Shown here piece after piece: positions 1-10,754 of a stretch of DNA of 64,000 nt. The stretch spans positions 1 to 64,000 of the forward strand of contig JAIQDT010009134.1 in NCBI GenBank assembly GCA_021521415.1, in the 5' to 3' direction. Under the pieces are notes generated by a model. It was not told the origin of the DNA, searched no databases, and saw nothing but the letters and a program-made list of their open reading frames with translations. Positions within the stretch are counted from its first letter, which is position 1; the number at the start of each line of letters is the position of its first letter. Source of the DNA: Bidens hawaiensis (taxonomy: Eukaryota > Streptophyta > Magnoliopsida > Asterales > Asteraceae). The translations under genes were made by a program, and so were the position numbers.

Positions 1-826
1 AATCCGAGTACTCCGAATTTTGACCGAGTTGGACCTTGGCGAGTAATGGTGGCCGAGTTGGGAAAAAGCGGTAAGGTTGATGTCCGAGGACCTTGGAATC
101 GCCGATTCCAATGCCTTGGAATCCGACTTTTACAACACTGGATATGATAAATGTCATCTGCTATCCAACCTCCACTCCACATAACATTTGACACTCAAAT
201 GATATTCAAAAATTAAAAATCTACTTGCATAGATCAACATCGCCTCAAAGCGACAGGTTACAAACCTAGTGTGTGTGTATACATATAAGGGTGATTTAAC
301 GTACAACAATCGTTTAACGTACATTACGTACGCGAAATACGTTCAAGGTTAAAAAGCCAAATATGTTCAAGCCAAATTTCAAAATCTAAAACGTTCAGGC
401 TTAATTCCTAATACTTTCAAGATTAAGAAAACTCATCACTCAAAACTCAAAATTGATTGATTGAAGCTTCAAATTTATGATTAATTAAATCAGTTTCAAA
501 GATTAACCGATCAATTGGCTTCAGCTTCAATTTTAATTCTTATCAAATGTTAAACAAAACTCGTGAAACAAGGGGAGCGGCGTTCGTGATTTTCCGGCGA
601 GTTGTCGGACCCTCGTTGTCGACTCTAGTGATGGTGAAGGATGTGTTTTGATGTCGGCGAGTGGTGGATCGGTGGTGGTGGAGATGACTTGAGAGAGAGG
701 GACATGCATATGATTGTAATTGTGATTTAGAGTTTCTGAAAATCAAAGTTATACAGTGTCGCGTACCTATTGTACGATTAATAATTAATGTATCAGATCC
801 TTTATATATATGTATACTAGTTTGAT
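1..826. other. AT-rich intergenic DNA, nothing recognised
   Basis: No gene, RNA or repeat boundary could be supported here. The only open frame is a 67-codon minus-strand frame at 543-746, low in complexity (His/Ser/Thr-rich) and without a recognisable domain. I treat it as chance. Confidence 0.5.
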
Positions 827-1496
827 CCTCCCGTGTTACGGGAGTTTATTTAAGTTTTATTTTTAATCGTTTTGCTATTTTATGATGATTTATTTTATTT
901 TTTTAACGTAGTTTTGTTTTACTTTAATACATATATATTAGTTTGTTATTATATTTTTTAGCGTTTTGGTTTTTTCAATTGAGATGTGTTGGTTTTTTAG
1001 ATTTTTAACGAACACGAGCATGTTGATTTTTTTAAATGAACAAACATGAACACAAATATTTGTCTAATGAAAAAGAGGACGTTGATGTAGTTGACGATGG
1101 TGCGGAAGTTAACCGGCGATGAAGATGATAGACCAATAATGAAGAACATGTAAAGGAGATAAATGAAATTAGGGTTTCATGAAGAAAGTGTTTACCAATA
1201 AATGAGATCTTATAACCCATTTAAGGGCTATTAGGGTTTGGTAAGATCCATAACTCGTGAAAATTATTCTTTGATGATTAATGAGTTATTTCACAAATAA
1301 ATGAGATGTTATAACCCGTTTAAGGGTTATCCGGGCTTGGTGAGACCCATACCCGTGAGAATTAATGTTTGATTATGAAAGATTTTCACAAATAAATGAC
1401 ATGTTATAACTCATTTAAAGAATATCCGAGTTTGGTTACAATAAATTCATTTATCACCATGTTATATGGACACAATAAATTCGTTTTATCACATAA
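827..1496 (-). mobile_element. Helitron 3' end (5' end not found)
   Basis: Read on the minus strand, the DNA ends in a hairpin (stem CTCCCG/CGGGAG around TAACA), then GATCAAA, then CTAG followed by T. This is the Helitron 3' signature: a short hairpin about ten bases before CTRR, inserted before T. The terminus lies at plus-strand base 827, preceded by A. I could not place a TC 5' end, so the right border is only the start of the next such terminus. No Rep/helicase coding is visible, so it would be non-autonomous. Confidence 0.45.
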
Positions 1497-1965
1497 CTAG
1501 TTATTGACCCGTTGCAACGGAAACTGGAATATATTTATGTGCCTGTTGCATTGTAACAGTGCACTAATGTGGATTCGATTGGTATGAGTTAAGCTCGTAA
1601 GATACCGACACTAGATTTAGAAAAAATTAATCTATCAACACTCATTAATTTATCAACACTCATATAACTTATGATAAAAAATAAACATATTAATTAGTAC
1701 GTAATTGTACCAACGGAAAATTGTTTCAGTAAAACCCGAGCGTTGCAACAGCGAGCCAACACGAATTCGGTCAATATTGATTACATTCGTTACGATACCT
1801 TAATTAAACTCAAAAATAAACTTGTGGTATAAAACGATTAACATATAAAAAAAATTAAAATAGTTAAAACAAGTTCCGATTCATATCACCATAGTTTAAC
1901 AAGTTAAACCGACAAAGGCTGCCCGAAAAAAGGTTTTTCAATTCCAACGGTCTCATAATCCCCTC
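1497..1965 (-). mobile_element. Second Helitron 3' end (5' end not found)
   Basis: The minus strand reads CCGTTGCAACGG (a 12-base palindrome able to form a short hairpin), then GTCAATAA, then CTAG followed by T, again a Helitron-type 3' terminus. Its plus-strand coordinate is 1497. The right limit is arbitrary because no TC start was identified. It may lie inside or next to the element ending at 827. Confidence 0.4.
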
Positions 1966-1973
1966 ACAACAAC

Positions 1974-2014
<41 letters not shown>
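1966..2014. repeat. (AAT)n microsatellite
   Basis: An uninterrupted AAT trinucleotide run of about 13 units, preceded by AAC units. A shorter (ATT)n tract follows at about 2158-2180. Confidence 0.9.
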
Positions 2015-3230
2015 GTTATCGATCGCTCAAACTCTGTGTGCATTTATTTAGGGTTTTGAATGATGTAATAATGTAGCGGCAGTGAATCAACGCCAGTTTC
2101 TCTTCCGATTGAACAACCCAAGGTATGCACCAACGAATTCTTATCTCTTCTCTTCAGTTATTATTATTATTATTATTATTGAAACCCTAGCTTTGGCGAA
2201 TGAATCGTTGATTTCAAATCAGAGGTGTATGATTCTACTGTATGCTAATGTTTTGTATTGTTGTTTCCTCAATCATTAAGCCTCCGTAGCGTAAACTAGT
2301 TGGAGATTTATGTTGATCCTCAAGTAGACTAGAGTTTGCCTTGTCTGGCAACTGTTATTATATAAACTGACTTAGGGATCTCATGTATTCAGTTTAAGTT
2401 TTCTGCAAGTTTCGTTACGTGACATAATAACGACTTTTGAGTTTTATTTTATATCCATTCGAATTAAGCCTCCGCAAACTAGTTAGCTTTGTATGTTCTC
2501 TGGAAATAATTAACAACATATAATTACTCTGCCCTTGCTGTCTAGTGCCTTGTTGGGACATATATATAGAGTATTAACTCTTAGATAGATACATGGGTCT
2601 AAGATTGACAAAAATTAGTTTAAATTCATGTAAGATGTCGTCTATGATAAACACAAGTCGCTTTCTTAAGTTTATCTAGATGTTGATCCTCATGCTATAA
2701 AGTAAGATACAGTTGAACTCAAATTGTAGTGCCTTGTGTGGCAAGTAACGCTAGGCTGTATAAACCGAGTTACGGATTTCTTACATCCAGTTTCTGGAAG
2801 TGTTGTGACAATGAGTTTTGAGTTTGATATTGATTCTTAACCAGTTGTCTTTTTTTAATTATTTTATATTGTTGGGGAGGCGTATGGAATAAAGTAATCT
2901 GGATAGTACACTAAAAGTTTCAGCTTGTTAGGTCATTATGAGTATTGACTGTTGCCAAGTCTCAGGTAGTATTGGACTACATATACTGTCTAGTGACTTT
3001 TTGGGACATTATTTTTTGCCTTCTATATGGACAAATTAGTTTTTATTGATGTCTACTTTGTGTTGATAAAACAGTATCACTACTTTCATGATATCGTCTC
3101 GTCTTGATTTGAAATATTAACTGCTTGTCTTGGTTTGATGCATTTCAGGATGGTAATCAAGTATCCACAATCTCCTGATGAAGAGCAGACTACTAATAGA
3201 TGAGGTAAACAAATTTAAACTTTCTTATAT
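2015..3230. other. Non-coding, possible spliced remnant
   Basis: No long open frame. Two phrases, CCTCCG followed closely by AAACTAGTT, recur near 2280 and 2468, suggesting an old local duplication. The stretch 3149-3204 is bounded by a good acceptor (TTTCAG) and donor (GTAAAC) and could be a small exon of an unrecognised plus-strand transcript. No homologue was recognised and confidence is low. Confidence 0.25.
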
Positions 3231-3524
3231 ATATGACATACCCGATCGTGTAATATATATTTAAAACGTTACGCGAACCTCTCAACCAGTCCATTTTCTA
3301 CCTTTTATATATTTCATCCCATTGCCTACTCATTTACTGTTTCATACAAAAGGAGGAAGCCTCTAAACTAGATTTTCTTTCTTTCTTTTTTATTTATTTG
3401 TTATAAACTATTTATTATTTTCCTCCAAACAACATCTCTTTCCATTTGATTTCATTGTGTTATGTATTGCAAAATTCAGTTCCTTATATAGAGTTGTATA
3501 TATATATATTGTATATATATATAT

Positions 3525-3840
3525 TGTAGGGTTCATTATAGATTACTAAATTAACGCGGAAACAAAAAAAACAACTAGATTGTTTAATTTTTAAATTAGT
3601 GGTTTATAATTTTTATTGAAATTTCTTACATCATACATGCAAATATGTATGTTATGTATATTTACAATCATTATACTAATTTGTTTTATACCAATTTTTT
3701 GCGAGTTAGTGTAATGATTTTTTTTATGTATATGACATATGTGTTTGCATCTAAGATGTATGAATTTAAAAAAAAATATGAATCATTAATACAAAATTAA
3801 ACGATTTAGGTTTTTTTGATGTTCTTGCAATAACTTTTTG
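3525..3840. repeat. Diverged dispersed repeat, copy 1
   Basis: This stretch matches 58872-59175 over about 300 bases with many substitutions. Shared phrases include the TTGCGAGTTAGT/TTGCAAGTTAGT block and an A-run followed by TATGAATCA. A third, shorter relative is at 59640-59765. No terminal inverted repeats were found and the class is unknown. Confidence 0.6.
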
Positions 3841-4374
3841 TTCTATAATAAATCTTACAATATGTATGTAACAATATAGTATATATACAAGTACAATAAC
3901 ATTTATAATTTGATTAAAAAAAAAATTCAGTTTATTCAATATTTTATTATTATAAGTTTTATATACTTTTTAGTAAAATATATACTTATGAAACAATATA
4001 ATATGAAGTTAAATTCATGTTTATCTAAACATAAAAAGTATAAAACAAAACTATTTTAACTTTGAAAAAACAACATAAATTATTTTCGTAAAAATAGTTC
4101 CTAAAGGTTTAACAGCTAAGTTAGTGCAATTAATCAGCATACTTTATTGTATTGATACGATGTTAATCGAGTTTCTTTTTTACTTGCATATGGGTGAACG
4201 CACCGCACATGGAGGTTCGAATGTGAAGGATTATTCATTTCAACACCAAATGTGGAAAGCCAAACGAAACATACATCAAAGTCAATTTCATGTTCTTGCT
4301 TCAAAAGGTAAATTTGTCTTTTGACTCTTTGTTCTGCATATACCAACTTTAGTTTCTAATTATTTACCAACTGT
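3841..4374. other. AT-rich gap
   Basis: Very AT-rich sequence. Short overlapping frames of 66-70 codons on both strands at 4124-4346 resemble no family I know and are probably chance. Confidence 0.4.
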
Positions 4375-4956
4375 CTTTTGCATGTAATTCTTTTGTGTGT
4401 ATTGCCATTAAATGTCTCATAACCCAATAAATACTTTATGAGCTTATGACTGAAAATATACATTTTTCTGTGAATAGTTAAGATGTCATTAATATGTGCT
4501 ACTTTTTCCTATAAGTAAAGTAAGGTGGATCATGTACACACTATTTTATCATTGAATATTAAGTGATGATCTTTATGAAAGATCTATTTGTTTTTAATAA
4601 ACAAGATGACCTGCTCTCCGCTGTCATGCTTGCGCATAGACCCATAGTATCTTTTGCATGGTAATTCTTTTGTGTGTATTGCCATTAAATGTCTCATAAC
4701 CCAATAAATACTTTATGAGCTTATGACTGAAAATATACATTTTTCTGTGAATAGTTAAGATGTCATTTTTCTGTGAATACTTAAGATGTCATTAATATGT
4801 GCTACTTTTTCCTATAAGTAAAGTAAGGTGGATCATATACACACTATTTTATCATTGAATATTAAGTGATGATCTTTATGAAAGATCTATTTGTTTTTAA
4901 TAAACAAGATGACCTGCTCTCCGCTGTCATGCTTGCGCATAGACCCATAGTATCTT
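4375..4956. repeat. Direct duplication of a ~280-base unit
   Basis: Unit 1 (4375-4650) is repeated almost exactly as unit 2 (4651-4956). Unit 2 carries an extra 28-base internal duplication around TTTTTCTGTGAATA. Each unit ends in one diverged copy of the 71-base repeat that is amplified immediately downstream, so this is probably the seed region of that array. Confidence 0.85.
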
Positions 4957-6098
4957 GTGTATCTTTAAAAATAGTCAAAAAGTTGTGTATATCATCTATT
5001 TATTTTTAATTAACAAGATAAGCTGATCTCTTCTGTTAAGCTTGCGCACAGACCTAGAGTATCTTATGTATCTTTAAAATTAAACAAGATAACATGATCT
5101 CTTCTGTTATGCTTGCGCATAGACCTAGAATATCTTGTGTATTTTTAAAAATAGTCAAAAAGACTGTGTATATCATCTATTTATATATTAAATTAACAAG
5201 ATAATCTGATCTCTTCTGTTATGCTTGCGCATAGACCTAGAGTATCTTGCGTATCTCTAAAAATAAACAAGATAACGTGATCTCCTCTGTTATGCTTGCG
5301 CATAGACCTAGAGTGTCTCAGGTATCTTTAAAAATAAGCAAGATAACATGATCTCTTCTGTTATGTTTGCGCATAGACCTAGAGTATCTCGTGTATCTTT
5401 AAAAATAAACAAGATAACCTGATCTCTTCTGTTATGCTTGCGCATAGACCTAGAGTATCTTGCGTATCTTTAAAAATAAACAAGATAACCTGATCTCTTC
5501 TGTTATGCTTGCACATAGACCTAGAGTATCTTGCGTATCTTTAAAAATAAACAAGATAACCTCATATCTTCTGTTATGCTTGCGCATAGACCTAGAGTTC
5601 TTGCGTATCTTTAAAAATAAACAGATAACCTGATCTCTTCTGTTATGCTTGCGCGTAGAACTAGAGTATCTCGTGTATCTTTAAAAATAAACAAGATAAC
5701 ATGATCTCTTCTGTTATGCTTGCGCATAGACCTAAAGTATCTTGTGTATCTTTAAAAATAGTCGAAAAGACCGTGTATATCATCAATTTATATTAAATAA
5801 ACAAGATAACCTGATCTCTTCTGTTATGCTTGCGCATAGACCTAGAGTATCTTGCGTATCTTTAAAAATAAACACGATAACCTGATCTCTTCTGTTATGC
5901 TTGCGCATAGACCTAGAGTATCTTGCGTATCTTTAAACATAAACACGATAACCTGATCTCTTCTGTTATGCTTGCGCATAGACCTAGAGTATCTTGCGTA
6001 TCTTTAAAAATAAACACGATAACCTGATCTCTTCTGTTATGCTTGCGCATAGACCTAGAGTATCTTGCGTATCTTTAAAAATAAACAAGATAACCTGA
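4957..6098. repeat. 71-base tandem repeat array (~14 copies)
   Basis: The unit contains TTTAAAAATAAACAAGATAA, then CCTGATCTCTTCTGTTATGC, then TTGCGCATAGACC and TAGAGTATCTTGCGTATC. The period is 71 bases, measured between CCTGATCTCT at 5881 and 5952. There are about 14 copies, more diverged on the left (two with longer spacers near 4980 and 5150) and nearly identical on the right. The last unit is cut after AACCTGA, where hAT sequence begins. Confidence 0.9.
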
Positions 6099-6103
6099 CT
6101 GGA

Positions 6104-6430
6104 ACCGGTTCCAGTCAGGAACCGGTTTGGTTCCCGACCCGAACCGATGTCCAGAAATGCAAACTTTTAGGAACCGGGTAGGGTTGGAACCGGGACCGGT
6201 TATTACGTAAAAACCGGTTCCACCGGTTTTTTTTTAAATTCAAACATTATAGCCGTTAGAAACCGGTTCCAACGGCTATATAGCAGTTTTTGACCGTTGG
6301 AACCGGTTTTATTACTATATATAGCTAATTTTCATTTTATAAATATCAATGTATGAGTGTGTACTTGTTAAACCACTTCCAAAACTATAAAACACACACC
6401 AAAACACAATTAAGCTTAAACCGACAACAA
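6104..6430. repeat. hAT left subterminal region, AACCGG-rich
   Basis: Many copies of GGAACCGGTTCC and close variants occur on both strands, a usual feature of hAT subterminal regions where transposase binds. It is mirrored at 12473-12800. An (A/T)-rich leader with TATATATAG at about 6318 precedes the BED ORF and could be its promoter. Confidence 0.6.
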
Positions 6431-6682
6431 ATGGCAACTAATGACGACGTTGTTATGGTGATCGAAGCAACAAGATGCCCCGATGTTTGGGTTCATTACG
6501 ATTTGTGTCTAATGACCGACTCACATGAGATGGCACGTTGCAAATATTGCTCGAAGTTTCTTAAAGCAGGGTCCAACTCGACATTACGAAAACATACGAA
6601 TAAGTATTGTCGAGAGAAAAGAAGTTTGGATGCTAAAAAAGCGGAAGTGGGAGAATCGTCCGGCTCTACAACCCAAAAATAA
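6431..6682 (+). CDS. BED zinc-finger protein of the hAT element (left copy)
   Basis: An 83-residue frame starting MATNDD. I prefer the ATG at 6431 to the in-frame upstream start at 6353, because the upstream part is low-complexity leader. Residues CKYCSKFL...HTNKYC give a C-x2-C...H-x4-C BED finger, which in hAT transposases sits at the N-terminus and contacts the element ends. Here the frame stops soon after the finger, and the transposase body lies on the opposite strand, convergent with it (stops at 6682 and 6923, about 240 AT-rich bases apart). AATAAA-like signals follow near 6780. The finger alone could still bind DNA, for example as a repressor-like fragment, but that is speculation. 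The right-arm copy at 12221-12472 differs at three residues. Confidence 0.7.
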   Translation: MATNDDVVMVIEATRCPDVWVHYDLCLMTDSHEMARCKYCSKFLKAGSNSTLRKHTNKYCREKRSLDAKKAEVGESSGSTTQK

Positions 6683-7317
6683 GTATTCTTGAATTAAAAC
6701 GACGGACTTTGTTTTTTAAGTTTTAGTTATGTTTAGTATCGTTTATGTTTCAATAATGTTTGTAATATTTATTGTTTAAATAAATAAAATGTTCGTCGTT
6801 ATTAAAAAAGTAACAAAAAATTAATCATGGGTAACAAAAGTAATTATAATTAAACAAATCAAAACTAAATATTAGTTGAACAAGTTACAAATAATTGTAC
6901 TAAAACAAATAAAAAACACAAATTACAACTCTTCTTCGTCTTCATTCTCGTCTTCACCCTCGTCTTCGTTATCGGAAGAAACCCCGTCCTCCGCCTCCTC
7001 ATCATGAATATGACGCTCTATTGGTATTTCGTCTTCAAAGTTCGCCTTGTGTTGTACACGATCCACCGCATCCAAATGGTCCTTTAGGCAAATGCAAACC
7101 TCTAGAGACTCGGGAGTTAATTTTGTTCTTCGCATAGATAACACCCTCCCACTAAGAGAAAAAACCGATTCGGAAGCAACCGTTGAGGCTTGTACGGCAA
7201 GCAAATCACGAGCCATGGCGGATAGAATGGGAAATTCGTTTTGTTTACCTTTCCACCAAGCCAACAAATCAATATTGCGAATTTCGTCGACCGTTGCTCC
7301 CTCAACATAGTTTGGTC

Positions 7318-7598
7318 TGTTAGGAACAAAGCGGCGCGCGGAAGCGAAACAACACACACATGCACAACGATAAACACGCATAAACGAAAATATAAACGAC
7401 ACAAGAATTTAACGTGGTTCGGTCCCCGCGAGGGGACCTACGTCCACGGGCTGCAACTAGGTTTTCTTATTAGCTCAGAACCAAGATTACAATTACATGA
7501 TGGGATATATATAATAAACAAGATTAGGGTTAAACATAATTAGGAGCCAAAACCGGGCCTCCTAATAAAACCGGCCCAAAGGCCTTCATAACCCAACA
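7318..7598 (-). repeat. LTR (3' LTR of the minus-strand element)
   Basis: 281 bases, TGTTAGGAAC...ACCCAACA on the plus strand. It appears identical to 9623-9903. Confidence 0.9.
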
Positions 7599-9429
7599 AT
7601 CTCCCACTTGAAGGCCTTGCGATAAATTCCAGCCTGCCATCCAAGTAAATATAACAATCGCATTCATCCAGTAACTCTAGTAATCTTCAGTAATAGAAAT
7701 CAACCAAGCCTCCAGTTCCAAGAACAAGCTAAAACTTCAACAAAAGAAGTTCTCCAAGCCTCCAGTTCTCTAGGAACAAACTAAGATTTCTACCAATCCA
7801 CACCAGTTGCAGCGCCCCTTCCCATCAGTTACCTGAAAGGCCCATTGAAGCTCCCGAGAGCTCCAATCCGGTCATCACAGACCCAGCCATGACAAAACCC
7901 GCCAATGGCTCATCCTCAATCTTAACCGACCCTCACTTACTCACACTACCGGCTCCAAAGACTTCCAGAGGATAATCACTCTCCAAAAAACAGCAGACTA
8001 TACCAGGAGAGATTTTCACATTCGGATTTCCCAGTCTTCCGAACTCAACGTCCCTTTGGAAACAAACCTAGAACACACCGCGTGCTCCCACTGTTACCAA
8101 AACCCCGAACATGTTCAGACCTCCGAATACGCTCAAGCTAACATCACTGTGGCTCCAGGCTTCATGTCTGCAAACTGAAACCCCTTAGCTCTACCCGATT
8201 CAGCGAGCCAAGACCTTATAACTCGGAAGTTGGTTCACTTCTTCCGACGATACAGAGACCGTATCTTCCAAAAGTCTTTAACTAAAAGATTCAACAAATG
8301 CTTCATTGAAGTGAGTAACAAGAAATAAAGCAAACTAGAATCTTGAACCCAAGAGTCTTCACCGCCTTCACTGAGTCTCAATGCATCAACCCCAGATACA
8401 TTCTCAAAAGCAGAATTCCAAACCTTTCGACATCGACTCTTAAAATGTCTCACCTCTACGCAACCTACCAAGTCGACTATGCCCAGCTCCCACTGTTCCT
8501 GTTATCCCAACCCATGCCACACCAACACTCCATGAGATGAACCCCACTCGTACTATCCCGGCAAATAACTTTACCCAACACGAGATTATGAACCTCTCAA
8601 ATGGTTTACCACTGATCACCACCAAACAAGATATAACTTCACAATTCCAAACGAACAAGAAGTAATAATCACAGTTTCGAACCAGCTAACAGGCAAACAG
8701 CTATAACAACAGTAGAACTTTCATGAAATCAAGCGGTACCAAGGGTTCTATGACCGTACACACGATCAGTTAACTCAAACCCTAACCGAAAGATCATCCA
8801 AACGAGCAATAGTTAACATGACTTGCCACTAACCTCATTTTTTTTTTTTTTCACTTATGCCGTCACCAGCACACCCGCTGGTTCCATTTTCTCCAAGTTT
8901 ATCCATCACCAGTACTATATCCAAGTTCACATGACAAACCAATCAACCAAAATCCATAACCGTCAACATTCCGATCATAACCACCTCGTCTTCAGTTATA
9001 ACAATAACAAACGAGAACAAATCGAAAACAGTGAACAGACACAACAAGGGCACGGGCCTAGACTTGACGATTGTTCAACAGAACACTGCCAAATAAACCG
9101 ATTTGCTCTTGCAATAACCGATAAATCAACTAACTGTAAATAAACTATATAAAGTTACCTCAGACTAATCTCTTGCAAACAAATCTGAACCCGAACCTAA
9201 ATGGTCTTCACAAAACCTGGTTCCCTGAAGCCGAGCAACCTCCAAAGAAAAAACCTAAAACCCGAAACACCCGACCCGGTGCTTCACCTGCAACGCCCGA
9301 GTGAAACCTGCAACTCCAAGAAGTCCAAAACAGGAATTCTAATTGCAAAATCACCCGGAAAACCGTCCCAAACAGCCCTGAAAAACAGCCCCGAACAGCC
9401 CTGTTAACCAGAAAAACGAAGATCTCTGA

Positions 9430-9535
9430 CAATACTGTTCACCGCCGGAATCACTGTTCACGGCCGGAAACACTGTTCATGCCGGATACTGTTCACCGCG
9501 GCACTGTAGCGGCGGCACTGTAGCAGCCCTTCTCA
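9430..9535. repeat. GTGAACAGT short repeats in the element leader
   Basis: Just inside the primer-binding site, the minus strand has several GTGAACAGT units separated by CCGGC-rich spacers, then two CTACAGTGCCGC units. This may be a leader or packaging region. Function unknown. Confidence 0.5.
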
Positions 9536-9622
9536 AACCAGCCTCTTCTACCTTTTTTTTTTTTCCGATCGATACCCGTGCAAAACCGTGTGTAAACAAC
9601 GAGCCAAAGCTCTGATGCCACT

Positions 9623-9903
9623 TGTTAGGAACAAAGCGGCGCGCGGAAGCGAAACAACACACACATGCACAACGATAAACACGCATAAACGAAAATATAA
9701 ACGACACAAGAATTTAACGTGGTTCGGTCCCCGCGAGGGGACCTACGTCCACGGGCTGCAACTAGGTTTTCTTATTAGCTCAGAACCAAGATTACAATTA
9801 CATGATGGGATATATATAATAAACAAGATTAGGGTTAAACATAATTAGGAGCCAAAACCGGGCCTCCTAATAAAACCGGCCCAAAGGCCTTCATAACCCA
9901 ACA
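9623..9903 (-). repeat. LTR (5' LTR of the minus-strand element)
   Basis: 281 bases. It is followed on the minus strand by a 2-base spacer and the primer-binding site TGGCATCAGAGC at 9609-9620. Confidence 0.9.
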
Positions 9904-10754
9904 TGGTCCACTATATCGACCAAGTTCGCTAGTTGGTGTGTTTCCTCTTTGCCTCTTAGATGCCGATTCACGAATCCCATTCATCAAGTTTATAAGTGGG
10001 TCATTGCACGACCTACTAGTTGTTTTTTTCATAAAAGACGATCTCGTGCTTGGACCATACATTTGAAAATAATGGTCATAAAGGTCTTGATGGTTTTTGT
10101 TGAACTGTTCCTTCGCTTCCGTCGACAACTTCGGGTCGATCTCGTGCATACCTAAGTTGTCGAATATTTCCTCAATCGTTGTCTCAACCCCATTAACATT
10201 CCAATAGGGGTTTAATGCGGCGGCACAAGTAAAGACCGGCGGTATGTTTTCAAAATATTTTATGAACTTTTCCTTCATCACCGCAACAATATTCTTGAAG
10301 AGTTTGTTCTTCTCCGCAAAGCTTTTAAAAACACAAGACATATAGTACAATTCTTGCAAAACCCAACAACTAGTTGGGTAATAGACTCCCGATAATTTTG
10401 TTGTTGACTTTTTGAACACGTCAAGATACTCCAACAAATAACCGACTTGGACCCAAACACTTTCCGGAAACATATCGGCCTCGCATTCTTCAACAAGATT
10501 GTTATGAAAAGCTTGTAAAGTTTGGCGTTGGGCAAAAGCACACTTTAGCATATGACAAGTTGAGTTCCAACGGGTTGGAACGTCCCAATTCGGCCCCAAA
10601 TACTTTCTTTCAACCGACTTGCAATAGTTCTTATATTCAAGATGTCTTCTTTTACCACTTTTGAAGACATCTTGTAACATAAGTCTAAAGAATTTTAAAT
10701 CGTCACAAATGTTTTCATTGTCAAGACCTATATCACCAACTTGGTTGTTCAAAA

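Larger units (their letters stand above)
7318..9903 (-). mobile_element. Young non-autonomous LTR retrotransposon, no gag/pol
   Basis: Two 281-base direct repeats (7318-7598 and 9623-9903) flank 2,024 bases of internal DNA, with perfect 5-base TSDs TGGTC at 7313-7317 and 9904-9908. On the minus strand the LTR runs TGTTGGG...CCTAACA. It is followed at 9609-9620 by the primer-binding site TGGCATCAGAGC (tRNA-Met type), and a purine tract AAGTGGGAGAT lies just before the downstream LTR. I could not see a difference between the LTRs, which implies recent insertion. No gag, protease, RT or integrase was recognised; the internal frames are short and unrelated. It would depend on another element's proteins. 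Size is between TRIM and LARD classes. Confidence 0.9.
6923..10729 (-). pseudogene. hAT transposase C-terminal half, left arm, split by LTR element
   Basis: The minus-strand reading begins near 10729 in the mid-transposase region (motif VPTRWNST) and runs to 9909. It is then interrupted by the LTR element (7318-9903) and resumes at 7317-6923 with the hAT dimerisation domain (PILSAMARDLLAV, ASTVASESVFS, LSMRRTKLTPE) and an acidic tail. If the insertion and one TSD copy are ignored, the frame is open across the site, so this arm was coding-intact before the insertion. The region with the first catalytic Asp and the CxxH motif is absent: the frame simply starts at the palindrome centre. It is therefore a truncated, non-catalytic transposase. 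Confidence 0.8.

Noticed and set aside
543..1220. Minus-strand ORFs at 543-746 and 1032-1220
   Set aside because: Short and low-complexity, without a recognisable domain or conserved context.
4957..6098. CRISPR-like array
   Set aside because: The whole 71-base unit repeats with no unique spacers, there are no cas genes, and the DNA is plant nuclear. It is a tandem satellite.
7047..7310. Plus-strand ORF of 87 codons
   Set aside because: Antisense shadow of the hAT dimerisation domain on the minus strand.
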